A model generated the notes under the pieces. It was not told the DNA's origin. It was given only the letters and a program-made list of their open reading frames with translations, and searched no databases. Shown here in pieces: positions 40,027 to 50,854 of a DNA stretch of 64,000 bases. Position numbers and translations under genes: made by a program. The number at the start of each line of letters is the position of its first letter. Within the stretch, counting starts at the first letter, position 1. Source of the stretch: Gymnorhina tibicen (lineage: Eukaryota; Chordata; Aves; Passeriformes; Artamidae); assembly GCA_013399875.1 (NCBI GenBank), contig VXAZ01008170.1:62001-126000 (forward strand), read 5' to 3'.

Positions 40027-41930
40027 CTGTTAACTCCCTAAAATAGCACTCGTTCTCTTTTTCCCAGTGAACTAGTTAAGACTGCTCTTTACTAGAAGGG
40101 ATAAAACTGCAGTAGCTTTGTGCAGTAGGGAGACACACAGCAGAGATCAACACCATGAACAAGGTACAAGTTCCATAGTGAATCACTGTTTGTACAATCA
40201 GGACTTACCCAGAGAGCTGATCCAAGGCCACCAAAGATGTAAAACTTCTACCTCATCTTGCAACCTGCATGTTCTGGCAGGCCACTGAAAATGCTTGAGC
40301 AGCTAAATGCTAATTTTTTGTAAGTCACTTGGAGAAGGTTCCTTTATTTACTATTGCTGCCACCAACCTGTACATATAGCCTGTACATTTTCTTTGCCTT
40401 CTTTCCACAAGGCAACAAAACTGAGAGCTTTAAAAGACTTTTTATTACATCAACATCATTATGTTGAGACCTTCAGCAAGTGGGGATACATGGCTAAATA
40501 AAAGGAGGCCAAGAAATAAGTAAAAGCAGTGTGCTTCTCATCCACACTGCTCTGCTGTCAGCCAGTTCCTGGAGTCTGTCCTGGACAAGTCAAATTAGTC
40601 AGCTCTCAGACAAAGAGACATGTTAGGCAGGGGACATTTGGCCTAGGAATCCGTCCCTGGGCAGATCTTTTGGCACTGCTGGTATCACTTGCAGGCACAA
40701 GTTCTTGACCACAGGAGATGTCACTGTTTTTAAGACACAGAGTCCCAAACAGGACACCCTGTGCATGTACAGCAATCAGTTAAGGGATACTGGGTTTCCT
40801 CACAGAGGTGACAAACTTTCAAGATGAATGGATGACAATTTATGAGCTGGATAACATGTTAAAATTCCAAAGGGGAAATCAAAGGGCAGAAGGAATTTGC
40901 AACCTAGGTCACCTTACCATAGATGATTATATGATTTCAATTAGCTAATACTATTGAAGATTCTATTTTATACCCTGTATTTGTTCGTCTTTTTCTGGAA
41001 ATATCCTAAATTATCTGAATCTGATTTTAGTAGGCTGCCCAACTCAGAAGACTACAGTAGCAAAAACATTTTCAAATGGAGGAAAACTCCTAATGATCTG
41101 CCTTTGCAGTAACCTCGTTTTGGGAACCAGACTAATCCACCAGACATAATTCGTTAGCAGATACACTTATTTCAAAACTGGGGAGCCTCTGAGAAATTAG
41201 CCTGATTCTCAGGAGTTTTGAAAACTCATCTGGTAAAGGCCTAAACAATGTTTCAATTACAAAATAGCCACTTTTCAGAATTTAAGCCTGAATTTCAGAC
41301 ATGCAAATTCTTGTGTTCAAACTTTCACTAACGCAACTACTGATACAACTAACATCAGACTGGGACACTGACTAAGTAAATCTTCAAGTTCTTTAAAGTG
41401 CTGCTTAAGTTTTCACATTTCTCTAGAGGCAAAGAATAAATCCATTCAAACTAAACACCTGTGTGTGAGGAAGCCTGCTCTTGTATTCGATCACCAAAAT
41501 TCAGAGAAATTACAAAAAAAACCTCGAGTAGTAACATGAAACTCTCAAGAGAAAGACTGGCCTAAATAACAGCTATAGGGCATCCAAACTGATGCTATTT
41601 ACTCCACTCTCTACTTGTGTTTTTTTGCCCTAGGAATTTTGAAGCACCAATATCACAGGCATTGATACTTCTGTAAACAATTATTGTCATATAACTATCA
41701 CTATTCGATTTGAAGTAGTATGCACAAGGATGGTCAATGCTGGAGGGATGGGAAAACCTATATACCCTGCAAAAGTAGTTCAGAAACACCTGTCTAACTA
41801 GAAGCTTTCACTACAAATGGGCTGGTTTACTACTATTATAATGTCTCTCCTTCCCCTCCCACCCTCCTTCTTAAAATCCATGTCGAAACCCTGTTACTGA
41901 ATCCACGGCACCTCTGAAGGCATTTGTGCC
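40027..41930. other. non-coding stretch next to the CpG island
   Basis: No exon, TE or RNA gene was recognised in this AT-rich stretch between the CR1 fragment and the GA-rich tract. Confidence 0.5.
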
Positions 41931-41984
41931 GGAAGGAGGAGGAGACGGAGGAGAGGGAGGAGAAGGAGAAGAGGGAGGAGAAGG
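41931..41984 (+). repeat. GA-rich homopurine tract
   Basis: About 54 bases are almost only G and A in GGAGGA, GGAGAAG and GAGGGAGG words, directly bordering the CpG island. The minus strand is the matching CT-rich pyrimidine tract, which would lie in the 5' UTR or promoter of a minus-strand gene. Such tracts are common next to promoters and can adopt triplex DNA. Very few C and no T interrupt it. Confidence 0.75.
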
Positions 41985-42310
41985 ACAGCTGCCCGTCTCC
42001 CCACCGTGCCGCAGAAAAACTGCAGCGCGCTGAGCCCGGCGCTTTCTCCCGGCGTCCCCGTCTCCGCCCCCGCCGCCGCTCCCTCGTACCAGAGACTTCC
42101 CGCCCGGGGCCGAATCGAGCNNNNNNNNNNNNNNNNNNNNNNNNNNNNNNNNNNNNNNNNNNNNNNNNNNNNNNNNNNNNNNNNNNNNNNNNNNNNNNCC
42201 CGCCTCCCGCCCCGCCTGCCCGACCTGCGCCGGGGGCGGCGGCGGCCGCGGGGCCGGTCCGGCCGCGGCTGAGCCGGGCAGTGGGGCCGGCACACGGAGG
42301 CGTTTCCCGT
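41985..42310. promoter_or_regulatory. CpG island, candidate promoter (gapped)
   Basis: This is the only strongly CpG-dense segment of the window, rising from AT-rich surroundings. It contains cccgccccgcct (a classic Sp1 GC box on the minus strand), gggggcggcggcgg and ccgcgg words, and is broken by 78 N. CpG islands in vertebrates mark promoters. It may be the MOCOS promoter, since it is upstream of exon 2 on the minus strand, but no MOCOS-like exon 1 peptide is visible beside the gap. A minus-strand donor candidate (gcgcag|gtcggg) lies just before the gap, in the phase exon 2 would need, but its frame has no ATG start. A plus-strand or bidirectional promoter is equally possible. Long open frames here reflect GC content and the Ns. 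Confidence 0.75.
42121..42198. other. assembly gap (78 N)
   Basis: A run of unknown bases sits in the most GC-rich part of the CpG island. Short-read assemblies of birds often drop such sequence. The true length may differ from 78, and a first exon could be hidden or clipped here. Confidence 0.99.
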
Positions 42311-42757
42311 AAAAAAGAAGTTTCCCGAAGCACCAGGAAATCGGTTTGGGCAAGGCAGTAACAAGTGTGCCTCTGCTCACATACCCTCCTATTGAGCCAT
42401 GCTGTTTAAAATACTTCATGGAAATCTCTCTTCCCCCTAAAATTTTCCAGTTCAAGCCCAGATTTTCCTCGATCCCTCTTCCACTGCTGCTAATAGCGGA
42501 GGTCACTGTTTCACGCCTTGCACTTGGTGTACGATACTCCTGCAGCACGCCGAGCCAGCTCTCTTGGCCACAGATGCTGTGCGGCCAGTGCAAAGCACCA
42601 CGGCCCGAAGCCAGAGGAGCGCTATGGGCTGGTCATCAGGGGTAGAGAGAACAGGCATGTTCTCCCGTGTAAAAGCCATTCTTGTTAAAGCCTTTACTTT
42701 GTCGGATAAACTATAGTCATACACATAAACCAAAAAAATCATAGCAAAAGGAATGTG
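42311..42757. other. shore of the CpG island, no exon recognised
   Basis: CpG density falls but remains above background to about 42640 (agcacgccgagccagc, ccacggcccgaagcc). No convincing exon was seen on either strand. Confidence 0.45.
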
Positions 42758-42816
42758 CTTGTTGTGAGTTTTTGTTTGTTTGCTTTGGTTGTTTCGTTGT
42801 TGAGTTTTGTTGGTTT

Positions 42817-42875
<59 letters not shown>
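42758..42875 (+). repeat. T/G-rich tract ending in 56 consecutive T
   Basis: About 60 bases of TTTG, GTTT and GGTT words lead into an uninterrupted run of T at 42820-42875, followed by seven G. Read on the minus strand it is C7, A56, then A/C-rich sequence. It could be the poly(A) of an old retrocopy, expanded simple sequence or a sequencing artefact. No retrocopy body is recognised on either side. Confidence 0.9.
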
Positions 42876-42876
<1 letters not shown>

Positions 42877-43539
42877 GGGGGGAGGGTCGTGTGATTTTCA
42901 TATTTATTTTTTTCCTGACACAATCCTTGCAATGAATTTTTCTACTTACAGCTCTGCAATCTGCAGAGCATAAATGACGTCCAGTATTAGTCCAGTATTA
43001 AACTAAAACGTGTTAGGATGGACCTACATCCAAAAACTGGTAAGGCAGACTCTCATTAGAATGTTTGAAATGCTACTAGTGGGATGTCAGTGAAATGGGA
43101 AACTACACAGAACAAGCTTCAGCCCAAACTGAACTGTAAAGACTTTCACTTACAAAGTGGTACTGAAATAAAACCATATAGAAAATTATAAAATAAGCCT
43201 GATATGAAATATAGCATGCTAATGTGTTCCCTACTTTATATACTAGGAATTTTTGCCTAATTTAAACACATAGCCCTGGATTCAGGGCATATATTTCTAT
43301 AACACTATAAAAGTGTGTCTGTCCTGACTCTGTATTCACGATTGGGGCAGGTATATAGTACGTGACATCCTCAGATGAAATAGTACCTCTTTTGGTCAGC
43401 CAGTAATTTTACCAAAACTAATTGCCAAATGAATTATACCTTAAACATTTCCTTCCAGATGAACAAAACACCACCGACAAAAAAAGAACAGTTGCCATCA
43501 AGTGGAGGAATGCTCTTGGCTGATCTCCTGAAGTCATTT

Positions 43540-43580
43540 AAAAAAAAAAAAAAACAAACCAGAACCACAACCAAACAAGA
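43540..43580. repeat. A-run followed by A/C-rich sequence
   Basis: Fifteen A are followed by caaaccagaaccacaacc. It is similar in make-up to the tract at 45292-45330. Confidence 0.7.
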
Positions 43581-45291
43581 ACCCTGCACCAAATACCTTT
43601 TTAAAAATTATTTTAACAGTTTATGCATTGCAGTTTAGGAGAACCTATGCCCTCACAATGAGTTCTTTTTTATTGCAAGTATACATAGAAAATATCTGCT
43701 ATGGATTTTCCTTCATATTTCTAGCTTCCTGTTATCAATTTACAGAGCAATTTATTTATATTGATCACTATGCATAGTTCCCTCACCATTTATATATATT
43801 GTTTATATCAAGTAGTTGTTTTCAATTCCTTATTGAAACAAGACTAGTTTTCCCCATCAAAACAGATGACAGAATGCACTTTCTGATCTTACAATAAATG
43901 TGTCTTGAAGACCTAATTTCCATTCACATTTTTGTCTAAAATATGGTCCCTCACAGTTGATTTCTGTCTCTTTTCTCCCTCCTGATTTTTGATGATTAGC
44001 CCTTTGGAAGCAACACATACATGGAGACAGTACTAATTGGAAATGTGCTCTGCATGTTGTATGTAACCTGGTGATGATCACTGATTATTGGGGATCTATC
44101 AGTTTCCAATAAAGAGCTTAGTTAATCCATCATAAAGGCTGTCCAGAATCTTTAAATAGTAAGAGGCATTAAAGTCACTCGGTGTCAGTGTAGAAGTTTT
44201 TGTGTTTGAAAATCAGTATAACTTCTAAAAAACTAAGTAGGCTTTACTCTTAACTCTATTTCTGAGGTAAAAGCTGGAGATTTCATGGAATTTCAATGTG
44301 AAGCCACAACTTCCAGTTCTGAACCCTGTCACGCCCAGCTTGCTTAACCATAACAGGACTATCCCAAGGCACATCTTACAGTTTCCTGCTTTGACCAAGC
44401 TTTACTGGCAAGGCTGGTATAAAATACACAGACTAAAGCTGTAGAAAGCCGTGAGCTAGGGCTTTGTCTCTGCCTTGGTCTATTGTATGAGTTACTACTT
44501 CCTTGTAGTAGCCTTAGATATAAATTATTGAAAACTATGAGTCAGAGCTTATGGGCATGATTGGATATTGTATTAAAGGGTTAAGCAGTTTGGAGTCTTG
44601 TAACAGGAAGCATGCAGAATATTAAGAACCAACATCATGCAGTACATGTGAAAACTGCAAAATAGGTCTTGGAAGGGAGAGGTATTGCTCTCAGGCAGAA
44701 GTTTTGCCAGCAGAAAGCCAGATTCTCTTTGATCCTCCACTGACACTGAAAGCACCAGTGGAAATGAATGCTACACAGCCATTAAATGATTGCACTGAGG
44801 TCAGCACAGCACAGCCTCACCTTTGTGCTTATATGTTAGGAAAGGCATTATTAACTCATTGCAGCCCTGAATGCATGTTACATGTTTAGAAGTGACATAA
44901 CCCTTCTTGTTTATTCATTACATACAAAATTTATTTCACCCTGCTATATTCTTCTGCATGTTGTGTCATGGAACAATTAAAAAAACCCCTGTTTTGCTCA
45001 TTGTAGAGACATCCCAATGTGTGCACACAGTGCTCCAGTCTCTGATTAACTGGTTGGTCTGATAAGATGTGCAGGATCAGAACTCTGATGCGGTTGCTTA
45101 CTAAGTGTAAACAGTTTTTTGACTTTATTAAGTATAAGGAAAACTTTATCTAAATCACAACATGCTTACTATTAGTTACAAAAATGCCACTTATTGTATA
45201 GCTCTTTGAGACCACCAGTTATAAAACAGCCGCAAGGGCACGCACACACAAAAAAAGTCAAGATTATAACTTTCAGTTTATTCCTGTGCAG

Positions 45292-45330
45292 AAAAAAAAA
45301 AACCACAACCAAAAAAACCACAAAAATTAA
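45292..45330. repeat. A-run followed by A/C-rich sequence
   Basis: Eleven A are followed by ccacaaccaaaaaaaccac. It is ordinary low-complexity sequence of the type seen at several places here. Confidence 0.7.
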
Positions 45331-47900
45331 ACTACACTCAAGAAAAAGAAAATATTTTTTTCACTGACACCAGGTATTCTGTTTTGCACATAGATGGTTG
45401 TCTTTAGTAAAGAAAATGGCCATATTTATTCTCAGAATTACAGATGATCATTGTGAACTGTTTAGACTTTTGATCTGTGGCAATCTTTCACTCAGGGAAA
45501 AAAAGTAAAATGAGTACCTTACATACACAACCCCCCAGCAATTGTACTCCAATTGTAGCGAAGCAAGCATGAAAATATAGTTTTGGTGGCTTAGGTGGAA
45601 GGAGTCTGTTGATTCGAATCACAGAAGATGCTTCAGCACCCAAAAGACTAACTCCAGCTCTGAAGTAGGCTCACAAAAGCATTACCGTGAGACTTGGGGT
45701 TTATTCCTAAATAACTTATTAGCAGAAGAATCACTGAGAAAGCTGTCCTGCTGATGGCTTGCTGCATGTCCCCCAACATTACCAGGGCTATGACTAAGAG
45801 CAACTGTAGGTGCTTAATACCACCTCAGTAGCTGAGGAGAAGTGCTTCAGGAAGGGAACATGAGAGCAGACAGGGAAGCAACCCCTCACACCACTGCAGG
45901 GTGCAGTGGGAAAGACGCAGCACTGGCAGGGTCATAACCCTGTAAGCCTCTGCACCCTCCATCCATTGTGGTCAACCACTTTCAGGACTGTACAGCCATT
46001 TGCCTTAATCATTCCCCTATGAGGGCAAACATTTCTAAACAAAGCCAGATCAGCAGACTGAGAAGATTCCTGAGACAGCAGGACAGGTCATGCAAGAAGC
46101 TGGAGCAGAAGCACAGCTGCCATGATGATTTGGTGGGGCTAGCCATGCAGCAGGTAGGATGGGTTGCGTCTCAGTTCCCCACCCTTTTTGCCCTCCCATT
46201 CCACTAATGCTTACCATTTCTTTGTAGCTTCAGTCTGCATGTGCTTCCCACTTCTTCCTCCAGTATATTTGCACCCCACCTTCTCTTTTAGTTGTCTTTA
46301 AGTTTGGCTAATCCTTGCTCACCAGTGGTGAATCCTGAGACAGATCCCCATTCCTGAAAAAAGTAGCAACTATCAAGAGATGGGAAAGAAACCCTGGATA
46401 GCACAGGTGGCACATTCTGCCCACTCCTCTTCAGGCCTGTGTTTTTAAACTCTGGAACAGAATGCTTTTTTTCTACTGTTACTGACTACGTCTGTTCAGT
46501 GTTTGTTGCAATCAGCCCCTGTTCCGAGGCAAACCCCAGTTCCCAGCGTAGGTAGCAGGTGGTGAACATCTAACAGGTTTAGGCCATAAGCACCGGCACT
46601 CTATGAAAGTATTTAATTCCTGCAAGTGTTATTATTAAACTTTATGTTCAAAGGTTTTAACAGTTACTAAAATATGATTTATTGCAACAGCATGACAAAG
46701 CTTTGTACTTCTAATGAGAATCCAAAAGTTCAAAGGAAGACTTGATCACATAAGCCTCTGCTTTTGAAAGGCTGATTGTGTTGCAAATATGACATGCATG
46801 CGTTTGACAAACAGTAGCTAGGCCATCTTTCATTAGTCATTCTGACTAAAGCAGATTGCGGTAGAAAGACAGTTGCATGCACCCCTTGCCACCCTAAGAG
46901 TCAGGCAGGGGGCACTAGATAGAGATGTGAGAAAAATGGACGGAATGAAGCACAAAAACATGTTTTAACAAGAGAGACCAAACCCAGCATTTTTGACAAA
47001 CCTCATACTCCATATGGAGATGGGGTGAATATGGTTTGGGATTCAGGTTTTACCACTTGTCCTCACCCATAACACCTGTCCAGACAGGGCAGTTTTATCA
47101 TGAGTTGCCTGTTACAAATCAGTACTGTCCACAGAAATCAACACGAGTGATAATGCAGGGTTGGGTTCATAATTACAGTCTTCCTATGATAACACATCCA
47201 CCATGACTAGATTTGCAAATGCTTGCAGCATACAAATACTTTTTGCTTTTAATATAATGTATCCAGAAAATATAAATGCCTTCTATCTCTGACAGGGCTA
47301 CAAGCTTCGTGAAGATATTTTACACTGAATTATTAATGTGGGTTGGAGAGTCATAATCTTGCTGGTTGAGGCTTAGTGATACTGACTTTAAATGGCAAAA
47401 CAGCTTTTTACAGTTACAAAATCCAAAACATTTCATAGATACACATGCAGAAGTGCAAAGGAGATTTCTCTACTGCGTAGTAGATGCAACACATCCACGT
47501 ATGTGTTGTTTATAACCATGAAGCTTATAATTTATACCTGTTATCACAAGCTACCAAAAGTCATTCCCAGCAGGTTAGCTTTAACACACTGGCAACTTTG
47601 TAAAAAATTTAATTCTCTCTCTTTGAAATAACTTTACAGACTTAAAAGTGTACGTAAATATGCAACAATGTTTCTCATCCAACTTCCCATTCTTAAACTT
47701 TCCATTATCTTTTGATTGTTCAGCTTGAAACATTCAGAATTTTTTGTGCAGACTAAAAACCAATATGAAACAAATATATGTTGAGCTACTGTTACCAGTT
47801 GAGCTTCATTACTTTCAATATATTGCTTTATTTTTAGGGTGCTGTGTCCATTAGGTAATATATATTTGACATCTCTCTTCAAATACAGGTTAAAATATAT

Positions 47901-47964
47901 TTGATGCTGTTGACCAACTGTCAGAGTTTAATTTGATGCTGTTGACCAGCTGTCAGAGTTTAAT
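47901..47964. repeat. 32-bp tandem duplication spanning the LTR edge
   Basis: Two 32-bp units (47901-47932 and 47933-47964) differ at one base (ccaactg versus ccagctg). Each contains about 18 bp of flank and the first 14 bp of the LTR (tgtcagagtttaat). The duplication therefore seems to postdate the LTR insertion. Confidence 0.8.
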
Positions 47965-48292
47965 TCAAGCCAGAAACTAAACTTCAAACAGGCACTTTCT
48001 CCCTCCCTGCAGTGGGACAGGGGAGAGAATCAGGAGAGGAAAATGAAGAAAACTTGTGGGTTGAGATAAAGACGGTTTAACAGGTAAAGCAAAAGCCATG
48101 CACACAAGCACATCAAAACAAGGAGTGCATTCACTACTTCCCATGAGCAGGCAAGTGTTCAGCCATCTCCAGAAAAGCAGGGCTCCATCATGTGTTGTGG
48201 TGACTTGGGAAAACAGACTCCATCATTCCCAACATCTCCCACTTCCTCTGTCTTCCCCCTGCCTTATCTGCTGAACATGACATCAGCACAAG
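47951..48292 (+). mobile_element. ERVL-like LTR, left part
   Basis: The segment starts TGTCAGAGTTTAA and continues with words typical of a widespread avian ERVL LTR: gtgggttgagataaagacgg, agcaaaagccatgcacacaa, tgttcagccatctccag, then ttatctgctgaacatgacat. The LTR breaks off near 48292, where CR1 sequence begins, and resumes at about 49885. No internal retroviral genes are present. The family name is from memory of avian LTR sequence and needs a library search. Confidence 0.8.
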
Positions 48293-48295
48293 TCT

Positions 48296-48363
48296 ATGCG
48301 GCCAGATGGGATGCACCCAAGGGAGCTGCAGCAGAGCTCACCAAGCCACTTTCCATCATTTAC
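48296..48363 (+). mobile_element. CR1 LINE, first part (before the SINE)
   Basis: The sequence ggccagatgggatgcaccc and ccaagccactttccatcatt is CR1 ORF2 just upstream of the reverse-transcriptase region. It continues without loss at 48468 (cagccttggctaactggg), so this is one CR1 copy interrupted by a SINE. The left end adjoins the LTR, and no target duplication is evident for the CR1. Confidence 0.88.
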
Positions 48364-48457
48364 AGAATCACACAATAGTCTGAGTTGACAGGCATGCAGA
48401 AGGATCATCAACTCTTTAAATGAATGGCCCATATGGGGATTGAACCCGTGACCTTGG
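48364..48457 (-). mobile_element. tRNA-Ile-derived SINE with CR1-like tail (TguSINE1-like), 5'-truncated
   Basis: Read on the minus strand, the 5' part resembles the 3' half of tRNA-Ile(AAU): anticodon-arm remnant, ccaaggtcacgggttcaatc (B-box-like) and a ccatatgggcca acceptor end. It is followed by a CR1-like 3' segment ending in ttgtgtgattctg. The head stops in the anticodon region, so the A box is missing. Flanking 10-bp repeats catcatttac (48354-48363) and cattatttac (48458-48467), with one mismatch, look like the target-site duplication, and removing the SINE restores CR1. CR1 machinery is thought to mobilise such SINEs. Confidence 0.85.
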
Positions 48458-48467
48458 CATTATTTAC

Positions 48468-49883
48468 TAGCAGCCTTGGCTAACTGGGAAGGTCCCAGGT
48501 GACAGGAAGTTAGCAAATGCAACACTCATCTACAAGAAGGGTTGGAAGGAGGATCCAGGGAATTACAGGCCTGTCAGCCTGACCTCAGTGCCAGGGAAGG
48601 TCCTGGAGCAGATCATCTTGAATGCCATCACATGGCACATGTGAGGACAGTCAGGGGATCAGGCCCAACCAGTGTGGGTTGGTAAAAGGCAGGTTGGCTT
48701 GACCAACCAGATCTCCATCTATGACAGGGTGACCTAACTAGAAGATGAGGGAAAGGCAGTGGATGTTTTCTACCTATATTTTACTAGAGACTGTGACATA
48801 ATTTTGGACAGCATTCTTATGGAGAAACTGGCTACTTGTGGCTTAGACAGGTGCACTCCTCACTTGGTAGAAAAACTTTCTGGATGGCTGGGTCTAGAGA
48901 GTGGTAGTGACTGGAGTTACATCCACCTGGTGTCGGTCAGCGGTGGTGTTCCCCAGTGCTCAGTGCTCGGGCCAGTTCTGTTAATATCTTTATCTGTGAT
49001 CTGTGCAAGGCTATCATCAGTTTGCAGATGACATCAGGCTGGGCGGGAGTATTGATATGCTGGAGGGTAGGAAGGCTCCAAAGAGGAATTTGGATAGGCT
49101 GGATAATGGGCCAAGGTCAACAAGATGAAGTGCCAGGTCCTGCAGTTGGGTCACCATAACCCCATGCAGTGCTACAGGCTGGGGACAGAGTGGCTGGAAA
49201 ACAGCCCAGTGGAGAATGACCTGGGGGTGCTGGTTGACAGTGGCTGAACATGAGGCAATAGTGTGCCCAGGCGGCCAAGAAGGCGAAAGGCATCCTGGCC
49301 TGCATCAGAAATAGTGTGGCCAGCAGGACCAGGTAAGTAACCATCCTGCTGTACTCGTCCCTGGTGAAGCCCCATCTCAAATCCTGTGTTCAGTTTTGGG
49401 CCCCTCACTACAAAAAGGACATTGAGGTGCTGGAGCATGTCCAGGGAAGGGCAGTGAAGCTGGTTTAAGGGGCTGAATCACAAGATTTATGAGGAGCAGC
49501 TGAGGGGCCTGGGGTTGTTTAGCCTGGAAAAAAGAAGGCTCAGGAAGGAAATTATTGCTCTACACAACTGCCTGAAAGGAGGGTGTGGACAGGTGGAGGT
49601 TGATCTCTTGTCCCAGGTAACACGTGACAGGACAAGAGGAAATGGCCTCAAGTTGCACCAGGGAAGGTTTAGACTGGATATTAGGAAAAATTTCTTCAAT
49701 AAAAGGTTATCCAATACTGGAACAGGCTGCCCAGGGAAGTGATTGAGTTACCATCCCTGGAGGTGCTACAAAGTGTAGATGTGGCACTGAGGGACATGGT
49801 TCAGTGGTGGACTTGGCAGTGCTGGGTTTACAGTTTGGTTAATGATCTAGAAGGTCTTCTCCAAACTAAATGATATTATGATA
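48468..49883 (+). mobile_element. CR1 LINE, main part (reverse transcriptase to 3' end)
   Basis: About 1.4 kb continues the CR1 begun at 48296. It covers ORF2 from the region encoding RPVSLTSVPGKVLEQII-like residues through the RT core, where SVSGGVPQCSVLGPVL is readable at 48930-48985, and on to the C-terminus, then the 3' UTR (aacaggctgcccagggaag, catccctggaggtgc) and the end atgatattatgata. Frameshifts and stops break the reading frame, so no full protein can be made. The FADD-type motif is damaged. The 5' part of ORF2 and ORF1 are absent. Confidence 0.93.
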
Positions 49884-49884
49884 C

Positions 49885-50018
49885 AGTGTAAGTGCTGCTC
49901 AGCAGTAACAAAAACATCTCTCTTATCAACACTGTTTCCAGGACAAATCCAAAATATAACTCCATACTAGCTACTATGAAGAAAATTATTTTAATCCCAG
50001 CGAAAACCAATTTTGACA
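49885..50018 (+). mobile_element. ERVL-like LTR, right part
   Basis: The words gtgtaagtgctgctcagcag, caacactgtttccaggac and tactagctactatgaagaaa are the usual 3' part of the avian ERVL LTR whose left part is at 47951-48292. It ends near ttttgaca. About 150 bp expected between the two parts are absent, judged from memory of the family. No clear 5-bp target duplication was found around the whole LTR. Confidence 0.8.
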
Positions 50019-50854
50019 CTTCTGGTAGCACACTGAGGCATTGTGAATAGTGGTTTTCATGACAAATTTTTGCTATATAAAATATTCCAAATAAAAATAC
50101 TAATTTTCAAACAGAAGAGCTTTCATTTCGAAGACACCTTTGCTCTTAGTTTTTGAAATGCAAATGGGTGGTGGGAAAAATGAAGATCAGTTGTTAATTT
50201 AAAATAATCCTATTCTTAATGAATTTGACAGTCTTTTTTGTGCTTGCAGATGTTTTTCAAGCTATAGCAGACAGTTCACTAAGTAAAAATACTCTTTCTA
50301 CACAGAGAATCTGACAAGATCTAGTGGTTTGGGGTTTTTTTTCTTGAAAATGTTGGAAACACATTGTAAGAAGAAACTACCTCCAGTTTGGGACTAGGAG
50401 CTTTAATTACGTAATTATTGTTGGTCTTCTGTCATTTGGGCCTTTTCCAAAGTGATTTTTACTAGCCAGAAATTTAAAAAAATTAAAAAGAATATCAATC
50501 TTGTATTTTATAGTCTCAACTACCTAAGATTTTTCTATACCAAATTCTGAGAAGCACTGCAGGCATCATTCATAGCTTTAGAAATACTGCTTAGGAGTCT
50601 TATTTTATGTAAGACAGTAATGTATGCCATCAGCAATGATCAGGAAATTAGATGTGATACAATGACCAGTAGCCAGGTTTTCACACTCGTATAAGCAATC
50701 TATTATCTAAAACTGAACTGGGAGAAGGAAAACAGAATATTAGTATGCATCTATAATTCAGCAGCAGGGTGAAATAAATCACACTAGAGAAGGGAGTGGT
50801 ACCTGGGCTTGACAAAGTAATTATAAGACCAGAAAAAGGAAGGTCTTAGATTCC
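50019..50854. other. spacer between two LTRs, nothing recognised
   Basis: AT-rich sequence without recognised genes or repeats. It separates two same-orientation LTRs but contains no gag, pol or env similarity. Confidence 0.6.

Larger units (their letters stand above)
42883..47900. other. non-coding stretch, no gene recognised
   Basis: About 5 kb of mostly AT-rich sequence without a recognised exon or TE. A(n) tracts followed by A/C words occur at 43540-43580 and 45292-45330. Slightly GC-richer sequence at 45750-46200 has no identifiable origin. Confidence 0.5.

Noticed and set aside
41836..42593. Long open frames across the CpG island
   Set aside because: They run through 78 N, use GC-rich codons by composition, and show no domain or MOCOS exon 1 likeness.
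42755..42973. Frame with a poly-Phe stretch, and the matching poly-Lys frame on the other strand
   Set aside because: Produced by the T56 homopolymer.
48421..48467. Possible tRNA-Ile gene on the minus strand
   Set aside because: Only the 3' half (B box, T arm, acceptor end) is present, with a CR1-like tail and a target duplication. It is a SINE head and not a functional tRNA.
48759..49742. Several 67-90 codon frames
   Set aside because: They are pieces of the broken CR1 ORF2 or its antisense, annotated as one element.
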